NCBI RefSeq assembly: GCF_017896165.1
Contig: NZ_JAFCNB010000017.1
Span: 92,149-156,148, forward strand
Origin: Microbispora oryzae
GTDB taxonomy: Bacteria; Actinomycetota; Actinomycetes; Streptosporangiales; Streptosporangiaceae
DNA: 64,000 nucleotides
Reading direction: 5' to 3'
Shown: in pieces, positions 9,830 through 19,288 of the stretch
Layout: each line of letters opens with the position of its first letter
How positions within the stretch are numbered: the stretch's first letter is position 1
Made by a program: the position numbers and the translations under genes
Notes under the pieces: generated by a model
Seen by the model: the letters and a program-made list of their open reading frames with translations, nothing else
Told to the model about the DNA's origin: nothing
Databases searched by the model: none

Positions 9830-11026
9830 TCACGCGTTCGGAGCGGCGGGGGCCGCGGGCGAGGAGAAGACCAGCAGCGAGGCCGTGAAGCCGTGCACGT
9901 GGTTGTGGCCGCTCACCGGACCCATCTCGCCCGCCGCGAAGAACCCGGCGAGCCCGATCGGCCCCAGCCGATCGCGTACGGCCAGGGCGTCGTGGTCGGC
10001 GGACCCGAACATCGCCGACCCGCGGCCGTTGCAGGAGAACAGCAGGGCGCCGTCGATCCCGTCGGCCCGCCGCCGGTAGCCCTCGAGAAGCTCGTGCAGG
10101 TCTTCGGCGGCCGTCTCCGCGTCGCGCACCTGGAAGCGCACGGTCTGGCCGATCTCCACCACGTCGCCGATGGCCACCGCCTCGCGCTCGGGGTCGATGC
10201 CGATCACGCCGCGGATCAGGAAGTCGCCCCGCTCGTGCCGCTCGGCGTACTCGTCCATCGCGACGCCGATCTGTAAGCCGGAGGCCACAAGCTCGCGGTC
10301 GTCCTCGTCGAGCGCGCTCACGATGTCTTCCAGGCGCGCCAGGGCGGGCTGTCCGGCGAGCTCGAGTAGCAGGTTGTCCTCGGCGCCCGTCACGACCATC
10401 GACGGCCCGATCGGGCGGCAGCCCTGGCTGACGACCGTGTCGATCCGCACCGGCCCGCCGAGGATCACGCCGATGGCTCCGCCCTCGTGGACCTCTCCCT
10501 CCGCGAACAGCCGGACCGATCCCCGCCCGTGCATGCCGTTCGCCATGCCTCCGACGATGGGCAGGCCGTCGAGGACCTCGCCGGAATGCTCGACGAAGGC
10601 GTCGGTGGGGAAGCTGTACGGGTCGGCCAGCATGATCGCGACCTGGTCGTCCGGCTCGCGCTCGGGCAGGCCGATGACCACGAACCGGTCCTCGGTGCGG
10701 AGCGTCTCCAGGGTGAACGGGGTGATCCTCGCGCCGCCGAGGGAGGCCGCCCAGGCGCTCACGGACGGCTCAAGCTCGATCCCCTGTCCCGCGCCGATCA
10801 CACCGGTCGCGCTGCAGCCGATCACCTGCGCGCCCGGAGCCAGCGCCATCGCCCGATGGCCCGCCCGGCCCACCTCGTCGGGATCGTCTCCGCAGATGAA
10901 GAAGCACACCAGGTCGGCCGGACCGCTGAGGCCGTCCAGCGCCCGGCGCACTGCCGACTCCGCGGTCTCCACCAGGTCAGCGCCCACGGCGAGACCGTCG
11001 GCGAAGCGGCTCGTCATCACCGCCAT
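9830..11026 (-). CDS. FIST domain sensory protein
   Basis: A 398-residue soluble protein with a FIST N-terminal domain (about 20-215) and FIST_C domain (about 220-375, ending CNGRGSAMFG and GFFAAGEMGPV). FIST proteins are predicted sensors of small ligands, perhaps amino acids, and no enzymatic motif is visible. ATG 11026 is preceded by AGGAGGAGG (complement of about 11032-11040), a strong ribosome site, so the longer upstream frame opening at TTG 11197 is rejected. It is followed after a single base by the ROK kinase. Confidence 0.88.
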   Translation of the reverse strand: MAVMTSRFADGLAVGADLVETAESAVRRALDGLSGPADLVCFFICGDDPDEVGRAGHRAMALAPGAQVIGCSATGVIGAGQGIELEPSVSAWAASLGGARITPFTLETLRTEDRFVVIGLPEREPDDQVAIMLADPYSFPTDAFVEHSGEVLDGLPIVGGMANGMHGRGSVRLFAEGEVHEGGAIGVILGGPVRIDTVVSQGCRPIGPSMVVTGAEDNLLLELAGQPALARLEDIVSALDEDDRELVASGLQIGVAMDEYAERHERGDFLIRGVIGIDPEREAVAIGDVVEIGQTVRFQVRDAETAAEDLHELLEGYRRRADGIDGALLFSCNGRGSAMFGSADHDALAVRDRLGPIGLAGFFAAGEMGPVSGHNHVHGFTASLLVFSSPAAPAAPNA

Positions 11027-11238
11027 CGTCTCGCCTCCTCCTGTCGGGACCTCATCTCGTCCTTCGCGCATTCTCCCCACTGCGCGGGCTTCGACGCACG
11101 CGAGGCCGTACGCGATTGGCGTAACCGCCGGGCACACGACGCCGGCGGCCCGGCGAGCAGGACGGATTCCGGGACGGCCGGCCGCCGGTACGGTCAATCG
11201 GGCTGCCGGATCCCCTGATGGCGACGTAGTCTCGACTG

Positions 11239-12648
11239 GTGCACAAATCGCCCACGCCCGCCTCCAGCACTCTTCGCGAACTGCGTGAGAGCGGCCACCG
11301 ATACCGCACGGTCAAGGCTGAGATCAGGGAGAACCTCCTGGCCAGGCTGCGGGCCGGGGAGCCGCGTTTCCCCGGCATCGTCGGATTCGACGACACCGTC
11401 CTGCCCCACCTGGAACGCGCTCTGATCGCCGGCCACGACCTGGTCCTGCTCGGCGAACGCGGCCAGGGCAAGACCCGCCTCATCCGGACCGTCGCCGGTC
11501 TGCTCGACGAGTGGACCCCGGTCGTCGCCGGGTGCGAGATCAACGATCATCCGTACGCGCCGGCCTGCGTGCGGTGCGTCAGGCTCGCCGCCGACAAGGG
11601 CGACGACCTGCCGGTCGCCTGGAAGCACCGAGACGAGCGGTACGGCGAGAAGCTCGCCACCCCCGACACCTCGGTCGGCGACCTGATCGGCGACGTCGAC
11701 CCCATCAAGATCGCAGAGGGCCGGACGCTCGGCGACCCGGAGACCGTCCACTACGGCCTGGTGCCCCGGACCAACCGCGGCGTCTTCTCCGTCAACGAGC
11801 TGCCCGACCTGGCCGAGCGGATCCAGGTGTCCCTGCTCAACGTCCTGGAGGAACGCGACATCCAGGTCCGCGGCTACAACCTGCGGCTCCCGCTCGACCT
11901 CCTGCTGATCGCCAGCGCCAACCCCGAGGACTACACCAACCGGGGCCGGATCATCACGCCGCTGAAGGACCGCTTCGGCGCCGAGATCCGCACGCACTAT
12001 CCGCGCGGCGTCGAGGACGAACTGGTGCTCATCCGCCAGGAGGCCGAGCTCGACGACCTCGGCGCCGACCTGCCGGACCACCTGGTCGAGATCATCGCGA
12101 GGTTCACCCGGCTGGTGCGCGAGTCGACGGCGGTGGACGCCCGCTCCGGCGTCTCCGCCCGCTTCTCCATCGCCGCGGCCGAGACCGCCGCCGCCTCCGC
12201 CGTACGGCGGGCCGCGCTGACTGGGGAGGAGCGGCCGGTCACCCGGATCTGCGATCTCCCGGGCATCGTCCACACGCTGCGCGGCAAGGTCGAGTTCGAG
12301 GTCAGCGAGGAGGGCCGCGAGGTCGACGTGCTGGCTCACCTGCTCCGCCGGGCCACCGCGGAGACCTTCCGCGGCACCCTCGGCGGTACCGACCTCACCT
12401 CGCTCGTCGACCGGTTCACCCAAGGCGTCCAGGTCGAGTCGGGCGAGCTGGTCGCCGCCAACGAGCTGCTGCGGCGGGTGGGCCGGATCGAGGGCCTGTC
12501 CAGGATCATGGCCGGGCTCGGCATGGGCGAGGGCGACGAGTCCCCCGGCCACGCCGCAGCGGCCCTGGAGTTCGCCCTTGAGGGCCTCTACCTGATGCGC
12601 CGTCTGTCGAAGGACGAGGTCGCGGGCGGAGCGGTGTACCGCACGTGA
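11239..12648 (+). CDS. MoxR / magnesium-chelatase-type AAA+ ATPase
   Basis: A 469-residue AAA+ protein. The Walker A motif is GERGQGKT, Walker B/ELP region is VNELPDLAERIQ, and sensor 1 lies in LLIASANPEDY; the C-terminal lid contains VDARSGVSARFSI (arginine fingers/sensor 2). These match the ChlI/MoxR group that remodels or loads metal into partner proteins. The VWA protein begins 45 bp downstream on the same strand, the standard partner arrangement. The start at GTG 11239 has no strong ribosome site. The specific client is unknown. Confidence 0.9.
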   Translation: MHKSPTPASSTLRELRESGHRYRTVKAEIRENLLARLRAGEPRFPGIVGFDDTVLPHLERALIAGHDLVLLGERGQGKTRLIRTVAGLLDEWTPVVAGCEINDHPYAPACVRCVRLAADKGDDLPVAWKHRDERYGEKLATPDTSVGDLIGDVDPIKIAEGRTLGDPETVHYGLVPRTNRGVFSVNELPDLAERIQVSLLNVLEERDIQVRGYNLRLPLDLLLIASANPEDYTNRGRIITPLKDRFGAEIRTHYPRGVEDELVLIRQEAELDDLGADLPDHLVEIIARFTRLVRESTAVDARSGVSARFSIAAAETAAASAVRRAALTGEERPVTRICDLPGIVHTLRGKVEFEVSEEGREVDVLAHLLRRATAETFRGTLGGTDLTSLVDRFTQGVQVESGELVAANELLRRVGRIEGLSRIMAGLGMGEGDESPGHAAAALEFALEGLYLMRRLSKDEVAGGAVYRT

Positions 12649-12693
12649 TCCTCACGAGGGATCTTCATACGTCCCGAAAGGGGGCATAACGGC

Positions 12694-14646
12694 GTGAGCT
12701 TCCTGTACCGGGAATATCACGACGGGCCGGACCCGCTGGCTCCGCCGTACGACGTGCGCTCGGCCCTCGACGAGATGGGCGACGCCATCCTGTCCGGCTC
12801 GACGCCCCTCGACGCGCTGCGCGACCTGCTGCGGCGGGGGCTGCCCGGCGCCCCTGACCGCCGGGGGCTGGACGACCTGCTCCGCCAGGTGCGCAGGCGC
12901 CGCCGCGAGCTGCGGGACAACACCCGGCTGGACGGCACGCTGGAGCAGGCCCGCGCGCTGCTCGACAAGGCGATCGGGCAGGAGCGCGCCGAGCTCTTCC
13001 CCGACCCGTCCGACGACGCACGCTTCCGCGAGTCGGCGCTCGACGCGCTGCCGTCCGACACCGCAAGGGCCATCCAGGAGCTGTCCGAGTACGACTGGCG
13101 GTCGGGGGCGGCCCGGCGGACCTTCGAGGAACTGCGTGACCTGCTGCGCCGGGAGGTGCTCGACAGCCGGTTCCGCGGCATGCGGGAGGCGCTCGCCAAC
13201 CCCGATCCGGCGGCGATGGAGCGGGTCCGGCAGATGATGTCGGACCTCAACGAGATGCTCGACCGGGACGCCCGGGGTCAGCACACCGAAGACGACTTTG
13301 CCGAGTTCATGCGGAAATACGGGGACATGTTCCCGGAGAACCCGCGGAACCTCGAAGAGCTGGTCGACCAGCTCGCCCGGCGCGCCGCGGCTGCCCAGCG
13401 GCTGATGGCGTCGCTGACCCCCGCCCAGCGCGAGGAACTGGCCGCGCTGATGGAGCAGACCCTGGAGCAGGCCGGCCTCGCCGAGCAGATGCGCCGCCTG
13501 GGCGACTCCCTCCACGCCCGCCGTCCCGACCTGGCCTGGGGCACGCCGGAGCGGGTCTCCGGCGACGACCCGACGGGCATGGGCGACGCCGTCACCGCGC
13601 TGGAGGAGCTCGCCGACCTCAGTGACCTGGAGAGCGCCCTGCGGCAGGACTATCCCGGCGCCGGGCTCGACGACGTCGACGAGGACGCCGTACGGAGGGC
13701 GCTCGGCCGCTCCGCCGTGGACGACCTGGAGGCCCTGCGGCGGATCGAGCGGGAGCTGGAGGCCCAGGGCTACCTCCGGCGCAACCGCGGCAAGCTGGAG
13801 CTCACCCCCAAGGCCGTACGGCGGCTGGGCGAGACCGCGCTGCGCCGGGTCTTCGCCCATCTCGACGCGGGCCGCCGGGGCGACCACGACCAGCGCGACG
13901 CGGGCACCGCCGGGGAGCTCACCGGCAGCAGCAGGCCGTGGCGCTTCGGCGACGAGCAGCCGATCGACGTGGTCCGGACCGTGATCAACGGAGTGCGGCG
14001 GACCGGCCGGGCCTCCTCGGGAGCGGTGCGGCTCACCGTCGACGACTTCGAGGTGGCGGAGACCGAGCGCCGCTCGGCCGCCGCCGTGTGCCTGCTCGTC
14101 GACCTGTCCTACTCGATGGCGCTGCGGGGCACCTGGGCGTCGGCCAAGCAGACCGCGCTGGCGCTGCAGTCCCTGGTGGCGTCGAAGTTCCCGCAGGACG
14201 CCGTGCAGATCATCGGGTTCTCCAACTACGCGCGGGTGCTGCTCCCCGACGAGCTCGCCGGGCTGGAGTGGGACATGGTGCAGGGCACGAACCTGCACCA
14301 CGCGCTGGTCATCGCCGGGCGCCACCTCGACCGGCATCCCGACTTCGAGCCCGTCGTCCTCGTGGTCACCGACGGCGAGCCGACCGCGCACCTCATGCGC
14401 AACGGCGTGCCCCGGTTCGAGTGGCCGCCCTCGGCCGAGACGCTGTCGCTGACCCTCGCCGAGGTCGACAAGATGACCAGGCGGAAGGCGACGATCAACG
14501 TCTTCATGCTGGCCGCCGACGACCGCCTGCGCGAGTTCGTCGACGAGGTCGCCCGGCGCAACGGCGGGCGCGTCTTCTCCCCCAGCGCCGATCGTCTCGG
14601 CGAGTACGTCGTCAGCGACTTCCTCCACACCCGCAGGGCCCGCTGA
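12694..14646 (+). CDS. VWA domain protein, partner of the MoxR-type ATPase
   Basis: A 650-residue protein. The N-terminal about 440 residues are Arg/Asp/Glu-rich and helical; the C-terminal von Willebrand A domain begins at about residue 465 with the MIDAS motif DLSYS and continues with the conserved Thr in GTNLHHAL and VVLVVTDGEPT. It lacks signal peptide or membrane spans, so it is cytoplasmic. GTG 12694 is preceded by AAAGGGGG. The pair resembles the ChlI/ChlD or RavA/ViaA type, where the VWA subunit couples the ATPase to its target. Confidence 0.88.
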   Translation: MSFLYREYHDGPDPLAPPYDVRSALDEMGDAILSGSTPLDALRDLLRRGLPGAPDRRGLDDLLRQVRRRRRELRDNTRLDGTLEQARALLDKAIGQERAELFPDPSDDARFRESALDALPSDTARAIQELSEYDWRSGAARRTFEELRDLLRREVLDSRFRGMREALANPDPAAMERVRQMMSDLNEMLDRDARGQHTEDDFAEFMRKYGDMFPENPRNLEELVDQLARRAAAAQRLMASLTPAQREELAALMEQTLEQAGLAEQMRRLGDSLHARRPDLAWGTPERVSGDDPTGMGDAVTALEELADLSDLESALRQDYPGAGLDDVDEDAVRRALGRSAVDDLEALRRIERELEAQGYLRRNRGKLELTPKAVRRLGETALRRVFAHLDAGRRGDHDQRDAGTAGELTGSSRPWRFGDEQPIDVVRTVINGVRRTGRASSGAVRLTVDDFEVAETERRSAAAVCLLVDLSYSMALRGTWASAKQTALALQSLVASKFPQDAVQIIGFSNYARVLLPDELAGLEWDMVQGTNLHHALVIAGRHLDRHPDFEPVVLVVTDGEPTAHLMRNGVPRFEWPPSAETLSLTLAEVDKMTRRKATINVFMLAADDRLREFVDEVARRNGGRVFSPSADRLGEYVVSDFLHTRRAR

Positions 14647-14660
14647 CGACCCATCGTCGA

Positions 14661-14706
14661 CCGATCGTCGGCCGATCGGCGGTGGATCGCGACAGTTCGG
14701 CGACAG
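14661..14706. repeat. Pairs of heptamers repeating every 11 bp
   Basis: CCGATCG occurs at 14661 and 14672, and GCGACAG at 14689 and 14700, each pair 11 bp apart, in a GATCG-rich stretch after the VWA gene. A -10-like GATAAT lies at 14733-14738, upstream of the micro-ORF at 14833. A protein-binding site is possible; no regulator can be named. Confidence 0.4.
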
Positions 14707-14832
14707 ATCGGCAACGGTAGATCACGGAGCGCGATAATCGATTGCCGATCCGGTTGCGATCGGCGGACGATAGTCAGGAGTTCCCCGGTATTCGCGCTGA
14801 TCGTTCCACGGCCCCGGTGGAAGGACCCCCCG

Positions 14833-14925
14833 ATGATCGTCGCATTGGGCCTGGTCACACTCATGGTGATCACGGTCGTTCTCTACGAGCTCTGTCTCGG
14901 CGCCCGCAGCCGGCGTCGCAAGTGA
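14833..14925 (+). CDS. Micro-protein with one membrane span (30 aa)
   Basis: A short frame starting ATG after AAGGA (ribosome site 8 nt upstream). It encodes 30 residues: a hydrophobic stretch (MIVALGLVTLMVITVVL), YELCLGARS, then a basic tail ending RRRK before TGA. A single transmembrane helix followed by positive charges is the standard layout of small membrane regulators. It sits alone in the gap between the VWA gene and the next membrane protein, 186 bp downstream of the former. No family is recognised, and expression is unproven. Confidence 0.5.
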   Translation: MIVALGLVTLMVITVVLYELCLGARSRRRK

Positions 14926-15030
14926 GACGCCACCCGTCCCGGGCCGCGCGGCCCCGGGACGGGAAACGGCGGGACGCGCCGCGCGGGGTGACGGTGCCGA
15001 TGCGATCACCGAGACGATAGCCTCGACCCC

Positions 15031-15465
15031 ATGTCGTTCCTCGACAATCTGCTGCTGTGGCTGCACATCGGCTTCGCGATCTTCGCCATCGGCCCCCTCA
15101 CGGCCGTGACCAGCGTCACGCCGCGCTACATCCGGGCGCGCGACCTGAACGTGCTGCGCTATCTGCACCGCACGACCCGGCTGTTCGGCCTGCTGACGCT
15201 CGGGGTGTTCCTGTTCGGACTGCTCCTGGGCCGCGGCTCGCTGGGGCTGCCGTACCTGTCGGCCTCGATGACGCTCTTCGTCGTCGCGGCGGTCCTGCTC
15301 GTGATCATCGAGCGTGACCAGCGGACCGCGATCCAGGCGCTTTCGACCGAGTCGCCGGAGGACGACGCGAAGGTGCAGACAGGACGGATCGCCGCGCTCT
15401 CCGGCATCACCGCCCTGATCTGGCTCGTGATCCTCTTCTTGATGGTCTTCTTCAGCGGCAGCTGA
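15031..15465 (+). CDS. Small integral membrane protein (DUF2269-like)
   Basis: A 144-residue protein with four hydrophobic segments: LLLWLHIGFAIFAIGPL (8-24), a second around LFGLLTLGVFLFGLLLG, a third around MTLFVVAAVLLVIIE and a C-terminal one in LIWLVILFLMVFF. The short basic cytoplasmic loop YIRARDLNVLRYLHR follows the first. The layout resembles DUF2269 membrane proteins, but I cannot assign it firmly and no function is known. It is convergent with cystathionine gamma-synthase. Confidence 0.7.
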   Translation: MSFLDNLLLWLHIGFAIFAIGPLTAVTSVTPRYIRARDLNVLRYLHRTTRLFGLLTLGVFLFGLLLGRGSLGLPYLSASMTLFVVAAVLLVIIERDQRTAIQALSTESPEDDAKVQTGRIAALSGITALIWLVILFLMVFFSGS

Positions 15466-15499
15466 GAGGGCCGGCTGACAGCGCCGGCTGACCGGCCGC

Positions 15500-16645
15500 C
15501 TAGCTCAGGGCCTCGGTGAGGTCCGCCAGGATGTCGTCGACCGTCTCGATGCCGACCGACAGCCGTACGAGGTCGGCGGGGACCTCGAGCGGCGAGCCGG
15601 CGGCCGAGGCGTGGGTCATCCGGCCCGGGTGCTCGATCAGCGACTCGACGCCGCCCAGAGACTCGCCCAGCGTGAACAGCCGGGCGCGGGCGCAGACCTC
15701 GACGGCGGCCTCCTCGCCGCCGGCCACGCGGAACGAGACCATCCCGCCGAAGCGGCGCATCTGCTTGGCCGCCACCTCGTGGCCCGGGTGCTCCGGCAGG
15801 CCCGGATAGAACACCTGGGTCACCCTGGGGTGCGACACCAGCAGGTCGACCACGCGCTCGGCGTTGTCGCAGTGCCGCTCCATCCGCACGCCGAGCGTCT
15901 TGAGCCCGCGCAGCGTCAGCCAGGCGTCGAACGGCCCGGCGACCGGGCCCATCGCGTTCTGGTGGTAGGCGAGCCGCTCGCCGAGGTCGGCCGACCCGGT
16001 CACCAGGGCGCCGCCCACGACGTCCGAGTGGCCGCCGACGTACTTGGTCGTCGAGTGGACCACGACGTCGGCGCCCAGCGCGAGCGGCTGCTGCAGGTAC
16101 GGCGAGGCGAACGTGTTGTCCACCACGAGCAGGGCGCCCTCGTCGTGCGCGATCTGCGCGAGCCCGGCGATGTCGGCCACGTTCAGCAGCGGATTGGTGG
16201 GCGTCTCCACCCAGATCACCCGGGTGCTCCCGGAGCGGACGGCCGCGCGGACCGCGTCGAGGTCGCCCAGCGGGACGGGATCGAACGACACCCCCCACGG
16301 CCCGAGCACCCGGGCGAACAGCCGGTAGGTCCCGCCGTACGCGTCGTCGGGGATCAGGACGTGGTCGCCGGGACGGCAGACCGCGCGCAGCAGCGTGTCC
16401 TCGGCCGCTAGTCCCGACGCGAACGCCAGGCCGCGCGTGCCGCCCTCGACGGCCGCCAGCGCCTCCTCGAGGGCGGTCCTGGTGGGGTTGGCCGACCGGC
16501 TGTACTCATAGCCTCCGGCGCGCAGGCCGCCCACGCCGTCCTGCTTGTACGTCGAGACGGCGTAGATGGGCGGCACCACGGCGCCTGTATGTGGATCTGC
16601 CTCCTGGCCCGCGTGGACGGCCAGGGTCTCGAAGCCTTGGTTCAT
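15500..16645 (-). CDS. metB: Cystathionine gamma-synthase (or gamma-lyase)
   Basis: A 381-residue PLP enzyme of the Cys/Met metabolism family. The substrate/PLP loop AFASGLAAEDTLLRAV, the aspartate in VVDNTFASPYLQ and the PLP lysine in STTKYVGGHSDVV are all present, with SVGIETVDDILADL at the C-terminus. Sequence alone does not separate gamma-synthase from gamma-lyase. The cystathionine beta-synthase gene directly upstream on the same strand favours a role in reverse transsulfuration (methionine to cysteine). ATG 16645 has only a weak ribosome site; an in-frame GTG at about 16681 is an alternative. Confidence 0.9.
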   Translation of the reverse strand: MNQGFETLAVHAGQEADPHTGAVVPPIYAVSTYKQDGVGGLRAGGYEYSRSANPTRTALEEALAAVEGGTRGLAFASGLAAEDTLLRAVCRPGDHVLIPDDAYGGTYRLFARVLGPWGVSFDPVPLGDLDAVRAAVRSGSTRVIWVETPTNPLLNVADIAGLAQIAHDEGALLVVDNTFASPYLQQPLALGADVVVHSTTKYVGGHSDVVGGALVTGSADLGERLAYHQNAMGPVAGPFDAWLTLRGLKTLGVRMERHCDNAERVVDLLVSHPRVTQVFYPGLPEHPGHEVAAKQMRRFGGMVSFRVAGGEEAAVEVCARARLFTLGESLGGVESLIEHPGRMTHASAAGSPLEVPADLVRLSVGIETVDDILADLTEALS

Positions 16646-16775
16646 GGGGTCGAGACTATCCGCAGGTTCCTCCGGCACCTGGCGGCGCGAGCACCTCAGG
16701 CGTCCTTTTTGCCGTAGATCGTCCCGGCAAAGATCATCGGATTTATCAGGACTTGTCCAAAGAGTCCGATCACCG

Positions 16776-18158
16776 CTAGTGGTTGGCCAGGAAGGCCAGG
16801 AGGTCCTGCCGGGTGACCATGCCGACGGGCTTGCCGTCGTCAAGCACCACGGCGGCGTCGGCCTTCTCCAGCGCCTCCACCGCGCGGGCGACCGGCTCGC
16901 CGATGCCGATGATCGGAAGCGGCGCCGACATGTGCCCGCCGATCCGGTCCTCCGAGCGCACCCGCCCGCGATAGAGGCCGTCGAGCAGGTCGCGCTCCAC
17001 GATCGAGCCGACGACCTCGGCCGCCATGACCGGCGGCTCCTCCTTCATCACCGGCAACTGCGAGACGTTGTACTCACGCATGATCGAGATGGCCGTGCCG
17101 ACCGACTCGTGCGGGTGGACGTGGACGAACTGCGGCAGCCCGGCCGACTTGCGGCCGAGCACGTCGCCGACCAGGCCCTCGTCGCTCGACGTGGTGAGGA
17201 ACCCGTAGTCGGCCATCCAGTCGTCGTTGAAGATCTTCGAGAGGTAGCCGCGCCCGCCGTCCGGCAGCAGCACCACCACGACGTCGTCCGGGCCGGCGGC
17301 CTGCGCCACCCGGAGCGCGGCGACCACAGCCATCCCGCAGGAGCCCCCGACCAGCAGGGCCTCCTCCCGGGCGAGCCTGCGGGTCATGCCGAAGGAGTCC
17401 TTGTCGGAGACGGCGATGACCTCGTCGCAGATCGTGGTGTCGTAGGTGGCGGGCCAGATGTCCTCGCCGACGCCCTCGACCAGGTACGGCCGGCCGTCGC
17501 CGCCCGAGTAGACCGAGCCCTCGGGGTCCGCTCCGATGATCTTCACCCGGCCGCCGGAGACCTCCTTGAGGTAGCGGCCGGTGCCGCTGATCGTCCCGCC
17601 GGTGCCGATGCCCGCCACGAAGTGGGTGATCCTGCCCTCCGTCTGCGCCCAGATCTCGGGGCCGGTGGAGTGATAGTGGCTGGCGGGATTGTCCGGGTTG
17701 GAATACTGGTCCGGCTTCCAGGCGTTCGGGGTCTCACGGGCGAGCCGATCGGAGACGGAGTAGTAGGAGTCAGGGTGATCCGGGGACACCGCGGTGGGGC
17801 AGACGACGACCTCGGCGCCGTACGCGCGGAGGACAGCGATCTTGTCCTGTGCGACCTTGTCGGGGCAGACGAACAGGCAGCGGTAGCCCTTCTCCTGCGC
17901 GACGATGGCCAGGCCGACGCCGGTGTTGCCCGAGGTCGGCTCGACGATGGTGCCGCCGGGCCGCAGCGCGCCGCTCCGCTCCGCGGCCTCCACCATCCGC
18001 AGCGCGATCCGGTCCTTCACCGATCCGCCGGGGTTGAAATACTCCACCTTGGCCAGCACCTGGGCGGGAGCGCCCGCCGCCACCTTGCGGAGCCGGACGA
18101 GCGGGGTGTTGCCCATCAGCTCGATCAGCGAGTCGTGTACGCGCACCGCGAAGACCAC
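16776..18158 (-). CDS. Cystathionine beta-synthase
   Basis: A 460-residue enzyme condensing homocysteine with serine. The catalytic fold-type II PLP domain has the lysine in NPGGSVKDRIAL, the phosphate/cofactor loop EPTSGNTGVGLAI and GTGGTISGTGRYL. A pair of CBS domains (about 335-460) at the C-terminus, ending VGMVTRQDLLAFLA, distinguishes it from a simple cysteine synthase and suggests regulation by S-adenosylmethionine or adenylates. No haem-binding N-terminal extension is present. GTG 18158 opens the frame; GTG 18146 with AGGTGG upstream is an equally good start. It is 130 bp upstream of the metB gene and divergent from the SGNH hydrolase gene. Confidence 0.92.
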   Translation of the reverse strand: MVFAVRVHDSLIELMGNTPLVRLRKVAAGAPAQVLAKVEYFNPGGSVKDRIALRMVEAAERSGALRPGGTIVEPTSGNTGVGLAIVAQEKGYRCLFVCPDKVAQDKIAVLRAYGAEVVVCPTAVSPDHPDSYYSVSDRLARETPNAWKPDQYSNPDNPASHYHSTGPEIWAQTEGRITHFVAGIGTGGTISGTGRYLKEVSGGRVKIIGADPEGSVYSGGDGRPYLVEGVGEDIWPATYDTTICDEVIAVSDKDSFGMTRRLAREEALLVGGSCGMAVVAALRVAQAAGPDDVVVVLLPDGGRGYLSKIFNDDWMADYGFLTTSSDEGLVGDVLGRKSAGLPQFVHVHPHESVGTAISIMREYNVSQLPVMKEEPPVMAAEVVGSIVERDLLDGLYRGRVRSEDRIGGHMSAPLPIIGIGEPVARAVEALEKADAAVVLDDGKPVGMVTRQDLLAFLANH

Positions 18159-18266
18159 CTTGGTTTGCCTAAGCTTTGTCGGCTTGTCCGCTGCCGTGGT
18201 CCCGAAGGGGTGGCGGGGACTCGGCTAATTTCTTCTTGCAACCGTACCGCGAGGTGAGGAGGGCGC

Positions 18267-19241
18267 GTGATCTGGACATCCGGCGTGGCGCGCGCCGCCC
18301 GCCGCATCGCGACGGCGGCCGCTCTGGGCGGTGGCGGCCTCACCGCCCTGGGGGTCGTCACCTACGGTCTGCTGATGGCCGAGGCCACGCTCGCCCGCAG
18401 GCTCGTCGGCCAGCCGCACGGCCTGGACGGGCCGCCGTCCGACGGCGTCTACGGAGACTTCCCCGGTGAGCCCATCCGGATGACGGTGCTGGGCGACTCC
18501 ACGTCCGTGGGGCTGGGGATGACCCGCCCGGAGGAGACCCCGGCGGTGATCATCGCGCGCGGCCTGGCCGCCGTCGCCGAGCGGCCGGTGCGGCTGACCG
18601 TCCTGGGGCAGTCGGGCGCGGAGTCGGCCCACCTGGAATCACAGGTTGACCGGGCGCTGGCCGAGCGGCCGGAGATCGCCGTCGTCTTCGTCGGGGCCAA
18701 CGACGTCACCACCGCCACCCTGCCCGCCCGGGCCGTCCGTCACCTCCAGAAGGCCGTGGGCCGGCTGTGCGACGCGGGCGCGGAGGTGGTCGTCGGCACC
18801 TGCCCCGACCTGGGGACGGTCCGCCCCATCGCCCAGCCGCTCCGCTGGGTCACCCGGCGCTGGTCGCGCCAGCTCGCCGCCGCGCAGACCGTCGCCGTCA
18901 TCGAGGCGGGCGGGCGCACGGTGGCCTTCGCCGATCTCCTCGGACCGGAGTTCGACGCGAACCCGGCAGAGATGTTCGGACCCGATCGTTTTCATCCATC
19001 TGCCCGAGGTTACCTACAAGCCGCGTACGCAGTGCTACCGTCTGTATGCGCTGCGTTGGAGTTGTGGCCCGAGCCGGAACCCGCGCGCGTCGAAGGATCG
19101 CAATACCTTTTGGCGGCGATGGCCGTGGAGGAACCCGGCACCGAGGTCACCGCGACCCGGGTCGCCGGCCGGGCGGCCGGCCCTCATGGACGATGGGCGG
19201 CGCTGCTCCGCCGGGGACCGGGGCCGCTTCCGAACGCCTAG
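18267..19241 (+). CDS. SGNH/GDSL-type hydrolase
   Basis: A 324-residue serine esterase/lipase-like protein anchored by an N-terminal hydrophobic segment (about 15-40). The catalytic serine lies in VLGDSTSVGLG (block I), the oxyanion Gly and Asn in GQSGAESAH and FVGANDVT (blocks II, III), and the catalytic Asp-His in DRFHPSARGY (block V). A 60-residue tail follows. GTG 18267 has AGGAGG just upstream. The substrate is unknown; such exported enzymes often remove acyl groups from envelope glycans or lipids. Confidence 0.9.
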   Translation: MIWTSGVARAARRIATAAALGGGGLTALGVVTYGLLMAEATLARRLVGQPHGLDGPPSDGVYGDFPGEPIRMTVLGDSTSVGLGMTRPEETPAVIIARGLAAVAERPVRLTVLGQSGAESAHLESQVDRALAERPEIAVVFVGANDVTTATLPARAVRHLQKAVGRLCDAGAEVVVGTCPDLGTVRPIAQPLRWVTRRWSRQLAAAQTVAVIEAGGRTVAFADLLGPEFDANPAEMFGPDRFHPSARGYLQAAYAVLPSVCAALELWPEPEPARVEGSQYLLAAMAVEEPGTEVTATRVAGRAAGPHGRWAALLRRGPGPLPNA

Positions 19242-19288
19242 AGTCGGTCACCTTTCGCGGCCAGGCCATCACCCCCTGTAGGAGTGAA

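Noticed and set aside
16646..16775. Possible SAM riboswitch in the gap before the cystathionine gamma-synthase gene.
   Set aside because: I could not find the conserved core or pairing of SAM-I, SAM-II or SAM-IV in this 130-bp stretch; only short chance hairpins.
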